Notes under the pieces: model-generated
The model's database searches: none
The model's input: only the letters and a program-made list of their open reading frames with translations
Told to the model about the DNA's origin: nothing
In this document: positions 18,183 through 25,771 of the stretch, in pieces
How the letters are laid out: each line of letters opens with the position of its first letter
Numbering within the stretch: position 1 is the first letter of the stretch
Program-made: the position numbers and the translations under genes
Assembly: GCF_023061285.1 (NCBI RefSeq)
Contig: NZ_JAKGAM010000005.1
Location: forward strand, 124,001 to 188,000
DNA: 64,000 nucleotides
Reading direction: 5' to 3'
Source: Chromohalobacter nigrandesensis
GTDB taxonomy: Bacteria; Pseudomonadota; Gammaproteobacteria; Pseudomonadales; Halomonadaceae

Positions 18183-18502
18183 ACCTGCGTCTCCGGTAGG
18201 TGCACTACTAGACCATCCATCTCGTCGGACACCACCAACTGGCAACTCAGGCGACTGCTTTCACGACGTTCGCTTGCTGCACATTCCAGCATTTCATCTT
18301 CGATTTCCTGCACGTCGGGTACGTGCTCGACAAACTCGGGATCCACATAGACATGGCAGGTGGCGCACATGGCAGACCCACCACACTCAGCCACGATGCC
18401 CGATATACCCTCGGCCATGGCGGCCTGCATGACACTGGTACCACTCTTGACCTCGACGGTCTGCCGTTCCCCGTTGGGGTGTACATAAGTGATGCTCGGC
18501 AT
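18179..18502 (-). CDS. 2Fe-2S ferredoxin of the P450 system (palustrisredoxin/putidaredoxin type)
   Basis: 107-residue [2Fe-2S] ferredoxin of the adrenodoxin/putidaredoxin class. The Cys ligand pattern CGGSAMCATC (about residues 40-49) with a fourth Cys near LSCQL (about 86) is intact, and the start MPSITYVHPNGERQ follows GGGAGG by five bases. It is the electron carrier between the downstream reductase and the upstream P450. It lies 11 bases after the P450 stop and is coupled by ATGA to the reductase, so the three proteins form one electron-transfer chain. Confidence 0.92.
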   Translation of the reverse strand: MPSITYVHPNGERQTVEVKSGTSVMQAAMAEGISGIVAECGGSAMCATCHVYVDPEFVEHVPDVQEIEDEMLECAASERRESSRLSCQLVVSDEMDGLVVHLPETQV

Positions 18503-18513
18503 GTGTACCTCCC

Positions 18514-19719
18514 TTACGCTGCGGTGACGGAAACAGGAATGTGTGCCCACCCACGCGTGGTATTGTTTAACTTCACTGTAGGTTCACTAGTCAGTTCAAG
18601 TGTCTTGACTCGCTTGAGTAGCGCCGACAGCAGGACTTCCGCCTCCAGGCGGGCAACCATCTGGCCGACACATCCATGAATCCCAGAACCAAAGGCAACA
18701 TGGCCGGTAGCTTTACGCTGAATGTCGAAGTCATGCGGGTTTTCCCAGCGCCGAGGATCGCGATTGGCTGCACTCAAGAACATTAATACCTTTTCACCCT
18801 CGCCTAACTTGACACCTTCGACCTCTACCTCTCGAGTCGTCGTACGGAAGAAAGTCTGTACTGGTGAATCGTAACGAAGCGTTTCATCGAACACGTTGCG
18901 AACCAGGCTTGGGTTATTGCGCAAGATTTGCCACTGCTCAGGGTTAGCTGCCAAGCTACGTAAGGCGCACCCAATACCATTGACGGTAGTATCGAGTCCT
19001 GCGGTCAGCAGCGAACGCACTAGCATGCCTGCTTCATGTTCAGTGATTTCGCCCTGATCCGCGTGGGCGAAAATTTGCGCCCCGAAGCCATGCTCACTCA
19101 AGGCTTCACGACGACATTTATCGATAATCCATTCCGAGACTTCTGGCGCCTCGGCCATAGAAGCCTCGAACAGCGAGTTCCGTGGCCCAAAGGCGTTGAA
19201 CGCAATATTGCCGTAACGCAACAGGTATTCCCGTTCATGGGCTGTCAGCCCCACGGCATCGGGAAAGACCTTGGTGGGAAACGCCTCGGCAAGATCCGTG
19301 GCAGCATCGAATTCGCCCCTCTGGATAACCTCATCGACTATCTTTTCTGCTGCAGTCTCAAAGTCGGAGCGCAGCTTTCGGACCGCTACTGGCGAGAGTA
19401 CTTTCGTCATTATCGAGCGGGCGCGTGTATGCTCCGGCGGATCCTTTTCCAGCAGGATACTGGGCTCGCGCCAAGGTTTCTCCTTGCGAAAGTTGCTGAT
19501 GCCCACTCCGGCCGAAGAGCAGAAGGTTTCCCAGTCATTCAACGTCGCATGCACGTTCTCGTAGCGTCCCAGCCCCCATAAACGGTACTGCTCCAGCCAG
19601 ACGACTGGACCGGCTTCGCGCAGTTCTTCATGGAAATCAAATGGATCAGCCAGTATCCCAAGGTCGAAGGGGTCCTTGTCGACTACCGGTACTTTAGAAT
19701 CGGTTTTAGCCTCAACCAT
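18514..19719 (-). CDS. CYP199A-type cytochrome P450, 4-methoxybenzoate O-demethylase
   Basis: 401-residue soluble bacterial P450. Heme-binding loop FGSGIHGC with Cys350; ExxR at Glu279-Arg282; acid-alcohol pair Asp243-Thr244 in AGLDTTVNG. Long stretches match my memory of Rhodopseudomonas CYP199A2/A4, which demethylate 4-methoxybenzoate to 4-hydroxybenzoate and formaldehyde. The residues reported to hold the substrate carboxylate there align with Arg84 and Ser87 (PWREPS) and Arg235-Ser236 (LVRSLL) here, so para-substituted benzoates are the expected substrates. The product would feed pobA at 29810. Followed by its ferredoxin and reductase; divergent from an ABC importer. A palindromic operator lies 75 bases upstream. 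Confidence 0.9.
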   Translation of the reverse strand: MVEAKTDSKVPVVDKDPFDLGILADPFDFHEELREAGPVVWLEQYRLWGLGRYENVHATLNDWETFCSSAGVGISNFRKEKPWREPSILLEKDPPEHTRARSIMTKVLSPVAVRKLRSDFETAAEKIVDEVIQRGEFDAATDLAEAFPTKVFPDAVGLTAHEREYLLRYGNIAFNAFGPRNSLFEASMAEAPEVSEWIIDKCRREALSEHGFGAQIFAHADQGEITEHEAGMLVRSLLTAGLDTTVNGIGCALRSLAANPEQWQILRNNPSLVRNVFDETLRYDSPVQTFFRTTTREVEVEGVKLGEGEKVLMFLSAANRDPRRWENPHDFDIQRKATGHVAFGSGIHGCVGQMVARLEAEVLLSALLKRVKTLELTSEPTVKLNNTTRGWAHIPVSVTAA

Positions 19720-19793
19720 GGCATGTCTCCTCGTATCACCTGTTGTCTGTGACAGCGCCTACCAGCTGCTGTGAATGTCAGCTTAGACACGAG

Positions 19794-19809
19794 TGTTGAC
19801 TAGTCAACA
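19794..19809 (-). promoter_or_regulatory. palindromic operator in front of the P450 operon
   Basis: Perfect 16-base palindrome TGTTGACTAGTCAACA, 75 bases upstream of the P450 ATG. It shares TGTTGAC..GTCAACA with the site at 20045-20062. The size and TTGAC/GTCAA arms fit a MarR-type repressor; the MarR gene at 25039 is the obvious candidate. Confidence 0.7.
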
Positions 19810-20044
19810 TTATCCCTTGGTATAATTCACTACTACCCTCCCCACGAGTCGGGTGATTTAATCTATATGAATCAGTGAGTTATAAATCCGCTGTGCTATT
19901 TATGATTTATATAATATTACGATAAAAAACCATGAGCCCAGATGTCGGCGGGGAAGTAATTCCTAAATGGGTGTATATTCTCATGATTTTTAAGGTTTTT
20001 TGGCTGAAAAGGATGGCCTGCAAATACACTTAAAACTTTTGTCT
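19810..20044. other. AT-rich divergent promoter region
   Basis: The space between the two operators is strongly A+T-rich, with no gene. Poorly resolved promoters for the P450 (minus) and ABC (plus) operons must lie here or close by. Confidence 0.4.
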
Positions 20045-20062
20045 ATGTTGACGAGTCAACAT
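20045..20062 (+). promoter_or_regulatory. palindromic operator in front of the ABC-transporter operon
   Basis: ATGTTGACGAGTCAACAT, an 18-base dyad with 8-base arms around a central GA, 120 bases upstream of livH. It is the same motif as at 19794-19809 apart from the centre. Having one copy per divergent operon suggests one regulator for both. Confidence 0.7.
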
Positions 20063-20181
20063 GTCGAGCCTAGCTTGTTCGTAAAGCAAACTAGCGTTCA
20101 CCTGGCGAACACTTGGAGTTAAAAATAATGCATTCGTTCAGAGTGAAGTGAGCCAGCCTAACCTTATAATAAGAGGTGGCA

Positions 20182-21051
20182 ATGATCGTGTTGAGCAATA
20201 TAATCGTCGACGGATTGATATATGGCATACTGCTATTCATGATTGCAGTAGGCCTTTCCATTACGATGGGGCTAATGCGTTTTGTTAATTTGGCACATGG
20301 TGTGTTTGCCATGCTTGGTGGATATGTTGCCATAACGTTAATAAGTAGCGTGGGAATGCCATGGGTAGTTGGTGTCATGCTTGCAGTTGTAGTGGTGAGC
20401 TTGGTTTCGATCCCATTGGAGCGATTTTTGATTAGCCGAGTTTATGGGCGCACCGCTCTAGATCAAGTGTTGCTGACGATTGGAGTGACCTTTATTGCGA
20501 TAGCATTAGCTAGTCTCATATTCGGCACCCGCATGAGCGCAATGCCCTTACCTGCACTTCTAAGCGGTTCGATGGATGTTGGTTTTAGGACCATGCCCGC
20601 GCAACGTATTTTGGTTCTTATTTCAGGCATACTCGTTTTCCTATCCCTCTGGCTGGTGATCGAAAAGACAACTTTCGGTATCCGGCTACGCGCCGCTGTC
20701 GACCATCCTGCTACGGCTAGCGCGGTTGGTATCAACACTCGACTCGTTGCTACGGTCGCCTTCGCGCTGGGGGCAGGTATGGCAGCTCTGGGTGGCATCG
20801 TAGGGTCTTCGTTGTTGCCTATCGAACCTTATTATCCTCTCAAATATATGGTGTTGTTTTTATCAGTGGTCGCTGTCGGAGGGCTAGGTAGCTTGGTCGG
20901 TACGCTGGCGAGCGCTCTAACCTTGGGCATGGTTGATACTGCCACTAAGTATCTAGCCCCTGAGTACTCTAGTATTCTTTTCTTTATTGCCATAATAATT
21001 ATTATCAGCATGCGACCTAATGGCATGTTTGGGAGGGGAGTTAATGTTTGA
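20182..21051 (+). CDS. livH: branched-chain amino acid-type ABC permease LivH
   Basis: 289-residue membrane permease of the LivH family, eight or so hydrophobic helices, with the typical N-terminal MGLMRFVNLAHGVFAMLGGY and the loop GIRLRAAVDHPATASAVGIN (around residues 168-187) that contacts the ATPase. The ATG at 20182 follows AAGAGG by five bases; a GTG six bases earlier is possible. First gene of livHMGFK. HAAT-type transporters near aromatic genes often import aromatic acids; the shared operator with the P450 suggests 4-methoxybenzoate or a related acid. Base composition is notably A+T-rich compared with neighbouring clusters. Confidence 0.9.
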   Translation: MIVLSNIIVDGLIYGILLFMIAVGLSITMGLMRFVNLAHGVFAMLGGYVAITLISSVGMPWVVGVMLAVVVVSLVSIPLERFLISRVYGRTALDQVLLTIGVTFIAIALASLIFGTRMSAMPLPALLSGSMDVGFRTMPAQRILVLISGILVFLSLWLVIEKTTFGIRLRAAVDHPATASAVGINTRLVATVAFALGAGMAALGGIVGSSLLPIEPYYPLKYMVLFLSVVAVGGLGSLVGTLASALTLGMVDTATKYLAPEYSSILFFIAIIIIISMRPNGMFGRGVNV

Positions 21052-22042
21052 GTCCAAAGTTGTTGCGAGTAACGCTGTTAAGCGCCATGTAAAAGTCCCG
21101 CTTTTGCCAGAGATTTGTATTCTCGTAGCGGGTGTTGTCTGTTTCTATATCTTTCCTTCTAATCTGGGGTTTCTTACTGAAATTGTTGTTATGGCACTTT
21201 TCGTGCTGTCTCTTGATCTACTGCTGGGGTATACGGGGATTGCCACGTTAGGTCAAGCAGCTATGTTTGGGGCGGGGGCATACTGTGCGGGACTATTTGC
21301 TATGTACGTACATCCTGACCCCCTCATTGGGCTGCTGGTTGCCGGCATTATTGGGGCAGGTATAGCTCTGGTAAGTGGGTCGTTCATGCTTCGGACTCAT
21401 GGCCTATCGTTCATTATCCTGACGATCGCTGTGGCTGAGCTGCTCTTCGCAGCTGCTAATCAAGCTCAAGACATTACAGGAGGGGATAATGGACTTTATG
21501 GCTTTGCTGTTGCGCCATTATTCGGGATTTTCGAGTTCGATTTTTATGGGCGAACCGGTTTTTTTTATTCCCTGAGTATTTTAGCCTTGGCTTTCTTACT
21601 TATGCGGCAACTGGTTCGCTCACCCTTTGGTCTTGCCGCTAAGGGTTTGCGCGAAGATCAAGAACGTATGCGGGCATTGGGCTATCCCGTTTACCGTCAT
21701 CTGATGATAATTTATGCCATTGCCGGGTCTATGGCGGGTGTCGCTGGCGGCTTATCGGCACAAACAGTGCAGGTTGTTGGTTTGCAGAGCCTCAGCTTCA
21801 CACTTTCCGCCGAAGCTTTAGTCATGTTGATTCTCGGGGGCACGGGGCGTCTCTATGGAGCTCTCATCGGCACAGTAATTTTTATGGTGGTTCACCATAT
21901 GGCGGCTGCTTTGGATCCCTCAACTTGGATGCTGTTTATCGGGCTGCTACTTGTTACCACCGTGCTTTTTCTACCCAAAGGGCTCATGCAGTTATTCGAT
22001 ATATTTATGGCGTGGATTAAAGTCGGGAGGCGTAGTGAATAA
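21044..22042 (+). CDS. livM: branched-chain amino acid-type ABC permease LivM
   Basis: 332-residue second permease subunit. About nine helices, the family motif LSLDLLLGYTGIATLGQAAMFGAGAY split across residues 50-75, and the ATPase-contact loop GLAAKGLREDQERMRALGY. The start at 21044 was chosen for the strong GGGAGGGGAG site just before it; it overlaps the end of livH by eight bases. Partner of livH in the same importer. Confidence 0.9.
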   Translation: MFESKVVASNAVKRHVKVPLLPEICILVAGVVCFYIFPSNLGFLTEIVVMALFVLSLDLLLGYTGIATLGQAAMFGAGAYCAGLFAMYVHPDPLIGLLVAGIIGAGIALVSGSFMLRTHGLSFIILTIAVAELLFAAANQAQDITGGDNGLYGFAVAPLFGIFEFDFYGRTGFFYSLSILALAFLLMRQLVRSPFGLAAKGLREDQERMRALGYPVYRHLMIIYAIAGSMAGVAGGLSAQTVQVVGLQSLSFTLSAEALVMLILGGTGRLYGALIGTVIFMVVHHMAAALDPSTWMLFIGLLLVTTVLFLPKGLMQLFDIFMAWIKVGRRSE

Positions 22043-22811
22043 TTCAATAACGTCAGACCCCTTGGCGCTTCCGCGCCTTGAAGTTTCAGGTCTTAAAAAA
22101 GCCTTTGGGGGCTTGGTTGTTGCCCAGAATATTGATCTAGTGCTCAAGGCCGGCGCGCGCACGGCACTGATTGGCCCCAACGGTGCAGGGAAGTCCACGT
22201 TCGTTAACCTGGTTACCGGCGTTCTTCAGCCAAGCTCCGGCTCCATCAAACTGGATGGCGAAGAGATTTCTAATCTACCACAGTCGGCACGTGTACGCAG
22301 AGGATTAGTTCGTTCCTTTCAGGTGACGCGATTGTTCAAGGATCTGACCGTTGCTGACAACTTGCGTTTAGCAATACTCCAACTCAGACGCCAGTCATTC
22401 ACTTTCTTGCGTCGCATTGAACATGTCGAGGGACTTGATGCTGAGGTCGAACGTATTCTGGATATTCTAGGATTGGGCGATAGGGCTAGTAGCGAGGTTC
22501 GAGGCCTTGCATATGGCGAACAGAGACTGGTCGAGATTGCCTTGGTCTTGGCGCTCAAGCCGCGTGTTCTTCTACTGGACGAGCCCGCGGCCGGCGTTCC
22601 GCAGAGTGAGAGCGGTATCATTTTGCAAGCTGTCGAGGACTTGCCAGCAGATCTTGCTGTCTTGTTGATCGAGCATGATATGAACTTAGTTTTTAGATTT
22701 GCGACTCAAATCGCTGTATTGGTGAGCGGCGAGTTATTGGTAGAGGGCACACCAGAGGAAATTTCGAATAACAAAGAAGTGCGCGATATTTACCTGGGAG
22801 CGGGAGTATAA
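22035..22811 (+). CDS. livG: ABC transporter ATP-binding protein LivG
   Basis: 258-residue ATPase. Walker A GPNGAGKST, Q-loop region FQVTRLF, signature LAYGEQRLVEIA, Walker B RVLLLDEPAAGV and switch His in LIEHDMN are all present, so it should be active. The start is a GTG at 22035 behind GGGAGG, overlapping livM by eight bases; the open frame further upstream is a livM shadow. The signature reads AYGEQ, a common LivG variant of LSYGEQ. Works with livF as the ATPase pair. Confidence 0.9.
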   Translation: MNNSITSDPLALPRLEVSGLKKAFGGLVVAQNIDLVLKAGARTALIGPNGAGKSTFVNLVTGVLQPSSGSIKLDGEEISNLPQSARVRRGLVRSFQVTRLFKDLTVADNLRLAILQLRRQSFTFLRRIEHVEGLDAEVERILDILGLGDRASSEVRGLAYGEQRLVEIALVLALKPRVLLLDEPAAGVPQSESGIILQAVEDLPADLAVLLIEHDMNLVFRFATQIAVLVSGELLVEGTPEEISNNKEVRDIYLGAGV

Positions 22812-22812
22812 G

Positions 22813-23538
22813 ATGACAATAAAGCAATCAACAGGGCTCACGGTTGAAAGTCTAAGAGCGGGTTATGACGGAACATGCATCATCGAAGATGTCACATTTG
22901 CCATACAGCGTGGCGAGCGATTGGGAATTTTGGGGCGCAACGGTGCTGGCAAGACGACTACCTTAGCCACCCTCATGGGGTTAACACAGTACCAGGGCGG
23001 TCTGCTTTACTTCGAGGGCCAAGATATCAGCCGCATGACGACATTCCAGCGGGCCCGAGCTGGACTAGGTTATGTTCCGCAAACACGGGACATCTTCACT
23101 TCGCTCAGTGTAGAGGAAAACCTTGTTGCTGGACTCGCGGGTCAGCCCAAAGAGCGCGTTGATGACGCATACAGTTGGTTTCCTCGTCTCAAGGAACGCC
23201 GATGTAACTATGGCAATCAACTCTCTGGGGGGGAACAGCAAATGCTGGCGGTGGCGCGCGCTTTGATGAGTGCTCCTTCGTTACTGTTACTTGACGAACC
23301 TCTGGAAGGGTTGGCACCGCTACTTGCTGAAGAATTAATGGGAAAAATCCGTACTTTAATTGATCATACCGGCATCGGTTGCATTTTGGTCGAGCAGCAT
23401 GTCGATGTGGTTCTAAACTTCTCGACGCAGGTCTTGGTTCTGGAGCGAGGTGTTCCAGTATATCAAGGGACACCAGACGAGCTACGCAATAGACCGGATG
23501 TGCTCGAGGGTGCCATCGGCTTGGCCAAGACGGCCTAA
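22813..23538 (+). CDS. livF: ABC transporter ATP-binding protein LivF
   Basis: 241-residue ATPase with Walker A GRNGAGKTT, signature LSGGEQQMLAVARALM, Walker B LLLLDEPLEGLAP and switch His in LVEQHVD. It begins one base after the livG stop. Normal LivF length. Second ATPase of the importer. Confidence 0.92.
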   Translation: MTIKQSTGLTVESLRAGYDGTCIIEDVTFAIQRGERLGILGRNGAGKTTTLATLMGLTQYQGGLLYFEGQDISRMTTFQRARAGLGYVPQTRDIFTSLSVEENLVAGLAGQPKERVDDAYSWFPRLKERRCNYGNQLSGGEQQMLAVARALMSAPSLLLLDEPLEGLAPLLAEELMGKIRTLIDHTGIGCILVEQHVDVVLNFSTQVLVLERGVPVYQGTPDELRNRPDVLEGAIGLAKTA

Positions 23539-23585
23539 GCTAACTAATAATAATACTTATCTCTTATCGCAGAAGGTAGATACCA

Positions 23586-24761
23586 ATGCTAAAACTTAAG
23601 CTACTGCTCGCCACCTCTCTTGCAGCGACTACCTTAACCATGACGGCGCAGGCAGACGATCCAGTCAAGGTTGGGATAGTCGCTCCGCTCTCGGGGCCTT
23701 TTTCCGATTATGGCCAGCAATTCCGGCAAGCTATTGATGCCTACCAGGCTCAGCATGGCAAGTCCGTAGGTGGCCACAGTGTAGAGTTCATCTACAAGGA
23801 TAATGGTGGGCCAGACCCCGGTCGAACACGGAGCGTAGCCCAGGAATTGATCGTGCAGGAGCAGGTCGATTACCTAGGAGGATTTGTGTTTACTCCTAAC
23901 GCCTTGGCAGTTGCGCCCTTGATTAATAAGGCAAAAACTCCTGCCGTTATTTTCAACGCCGCTACATCCGCAATCACCCAGCAATCCGACTACTTTGTTA
24001 GAACATCTTACACTACTCCTCAGGTTAGTGTTCCTGTAGCCGTTTACGCTAAGGAAGAAGGTATTGATAAAGTAGTAACTTTGGTGACTGACTATGGCCC
24101 CGGCATCGATGCTGAGCAGGCGTTCGCTAAGCAGTTCGAAAAGGATGGTGGTGAGATTCTTCGGTCTGTCAGGATGCCGATGAATACGACCGATTTCGGC
24201 CCTTTTGTCCAAGGCGCAAAGTCGGAAGCGCCTGATGCTATATATGTGTTTCTTCCCGGTGGGCCACCTACGTATGGATTTGTGAAAGCCTATGCCGATA
24301 ATGGTCTAATGGAAGAAGGCATTCGATTCCTAGGCACGGCAGAAACGCAAGAGCTTGATTTGCAAACTTTAGGAAGTTCTGCACTCGGCTTGCATACTGG
24401 TTTTCATTATTCGCAGGCCCATGACTCGCCCGAAAACCAAGCGTTTCTTGACTCTCTCCACTCGCTTTATCCAGACGCGATCGCCAACTGGGCTTCTGTG
24501 GGGGCTTATGATGGTGCGCATGTCATCTACAAGATGATTGAAGCCACAGGCGGTGAGAAAAAGCCGGAAGCTGCTGTCGACGCCGTTAAAGGCTTATCTT
24601 GGATCAGTCCACGGGGGCCTATGATGATTGATTCAGATTATCGTAGCCCGATTCAAAATGTATACATGCGAAAAGTGGTAAAGGGTGAGTCTGGTGAGCT
24701 CGTTAATAAAGAGTTTAAAGTATATGAAGAGCAGCCTGATTATGGGAGGTTTGAAGAATAA
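23586..24761 (+). CDS. ABC transporter substrate-binding protein, LivK/Peripla_BP_6 type
   Basis: 391-residue periplasmic receptor. Signal peptide to about residue 23 (TMTAQADDP), then VKVGIVAPLSGPFSDYGQQF, typical of the Leu/Ile/Val-binding fold. Proteins of this fold bind aromatic acids in several soil bacteria. It ends the livHMGF series and is most likely its receptor. The ligand is inferred from the P450 neighbourhood (4-methoxybenzoate-like); binding residues cannot be assigned by eye. Confidence 0.9.
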   Translation: MLKLKLLLATSLAATTLTMTAQADDPVKVGIVAPLSGPFSDYGQQFRQAIDAYQAQHGKSVGGHSVEFIYKDNGGPDPGRTRSVAQELIVQEQVDYLGGFVFTPNALAVAPLINKAKTPAVIFNAATSAITQQSDYFVRTSYTTPQVSVPVAVYAKEEGIDKVVTLVTDYGPGIDAEQAFAKQFEKDGGEILRSVRMPMNTTDFGPFVQGAKSEAPDAIYVFLPGGPPTYGFVKAYADNGLMEEGIRFLGTAETQELDLQTLGSSALGLHTGFHYSQAHDSPENQAFLDSLHSLYPDAIANWASVGAYDGAHVIYKMIEATGGEKKPEAAVDAVKGLSWISPRGPMMIDSDYRSPIQNVYMRKVVKGESGELVNKEFKVYEEQPDYGRFEE

Positions 24762-24773
24762 GAATTTTATAAC

Positions 24774-24800
24774 CCTAGGCGGGAGTCTTTCTCGCCTAGG
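24774..24800 (+). terminator. hairpin after the ABC operon
   Basis: CCTAGGCG (24774-24781) and CGCCTAGG (24793-24800) form a perfect 8-base stem with an 11-base loop 12 bases past the receptor stop. No T run follows directly, so termination may be partial and transcription could continue into the repeat tract and marR. Confidence 0.5.
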
Positions 24801-24821
24801 CTATCAGGTTGTTTAGGATGT

Positions 24822-24961
24822 TGCCGACCTGCCGACCTGCCGACCTGCCGACCTGCCGACCTGCCGACCTGCCGACCTGCCGACCTGCCGACCTGCCGAC
24901 CTGCCGACCTGCCGACCTGCCGACCTGCCGACCTGCCGACCTGCCTGCCTACCTGCCTACC
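24822..24961 (+). repeat. 8-bp tandem repeat (TGCCGACC) x15 with degenerate tail
   Basis: Fifteen perfect, uninterrupted copies of TGCCGACC cover 24822-24941, followed by the related tail TGCCTGCCTACCTGCCTACC to 24961. Eight is not a multiple of three, and no frame of either strand has a stop inside the tract. A 50-codon frame from the ATG at 24818 runs through it and stops at 24968-24970. The tract sits between the ABC operon and the MarR gene. Such perfect short repeats are prone to slipped-strand copy-number change; see findings. Confidence 0.98.
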
Positions 24962-25038
24962 TTAAATTGATAATGCCGGAATTTCCTGCTAAAAGTGATG
25001 CGCCTTACTCCTTTATTCATGCTTGGCGAGACTTTTTT

Positions 25039-25578
25039 ATGAGTCACCGTGTGCTAGATTTGGATCGTTACGTTCCGGCTTTGATTACGTTTGTTTCTAA
25101 CAAGCTTTCAGCAGGGGCGTCATCTGTTTATCGAAAGAACTTTAACCTCGGGGTAACGGACTGGCGTATCATTGCCATGTTGGCAGTGGAGCCGAATATA
25201 ACGGCGAGTCGAGTTGCGCAAGTAATCGGGCTGAATAAGGCAGCTGTCAGCCGTTCCCTTAAGTCGTTGCGAGATAGAAGTCTAGTTTCAGTGGTTTATG
25301 ACAATAAAAATGAGCGGCGTAAGTTGGTTGCTTTAACACAGGAAGGCCTTAAAACCCATGATGATGTCATGAGCGTTGCGTTAGCGAGAGAGTCGCTTTT
25401 GCTTGAGCCATTAACAGACGACGAGGTCGATGTTTTTATTGGTATTTTGCAAAAGTTACACAAGCAGGTTGATGTGGTAAATGCGATGGATCCGTCAGAA
25501 GAAGAATCAAATGAAGTGTTTGGGTTGCCGGATGATAAGTTAAAACGACACACTATTGAAGTGAAGGATAGGGCTTGA
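25039..25578 (+). CDS. MarR-family regulator of the P450/ABC cluster
   Basis: 179-residue winged-helix regulator. The HTH lies near residues 54-95 (VEPNITASRVAQVIGLNKAA, then SLKSLRDRSLV), the wing has KNERRKLVALT. I chose the ATG at 25039 (GCGAG eight bases upstream, and a MarR-like N-terminus). An ATG at 24973 (201 residues) lies two bases after the stop of the short frame crossing the 8-bp repeat and would allow coupling. MarR repressors bind dyads like those at 19794 and 20045 and are released by phenolic or aromatic acids. Gene composition is A+T-rich like the ABC genes. Regulation of this cluster is inferred. Confidence 0.85.
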   Translation: MSHRVLDLDRYVPALITFVSNKLSAGASSVYRKNFNLGVTDWRIIAMLAVEPNITASRVAQVIGLNKAAVSRSLKSLRDRSLVSVVYDNKNERRKLVALTQEGLKTHDDVMSVALARESLLLEPLTDDEVDVFIGILQKLHKQVDVVNAMDPSEEESNEVFGLPDDKLKRHTIEVKDRA

Positions 25579-25732
25579 TTGTTATGTAATGTTTTTCATT
25601 TTGTGTCGAAGTTTTCGGTAAAGCTGTGGGCTTATTGTTTCAAGGGTTGTGGTCTATTAGAGGGTTTTTGGCTCTTTGAAATACACTAAGTGGCTAAATC
25701 TACTTGCTACCACCTAGGAATCATCACTGAGC

Positions 25733-25762
25733 GCCACTCAGTGAGTTTAATCACTGAGTGGC
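25733..25762 (-). terminator. terminator between marR and vanB (bidirectional hairpin)
   Basis: Perfect 12-base stem GCCACTCAGTGA (25733-25744) and TCACTGAGTGGC (25751-25762) with a six-base loop, ten bases past the vanB stop; a second overlapping hairpin CACTGAG/CTCAGTG abuts it. It serves the converging vanAB operon and marR. Confidence 0.7.
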
Positions 25763-25771
25763 ACTCAAGTC

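Noticed and set aside
24822-24961. Repeat tract as a CRISPR array
   Set aside because: Units are 8 bases and directly joined, with no spacers and no cas genes.
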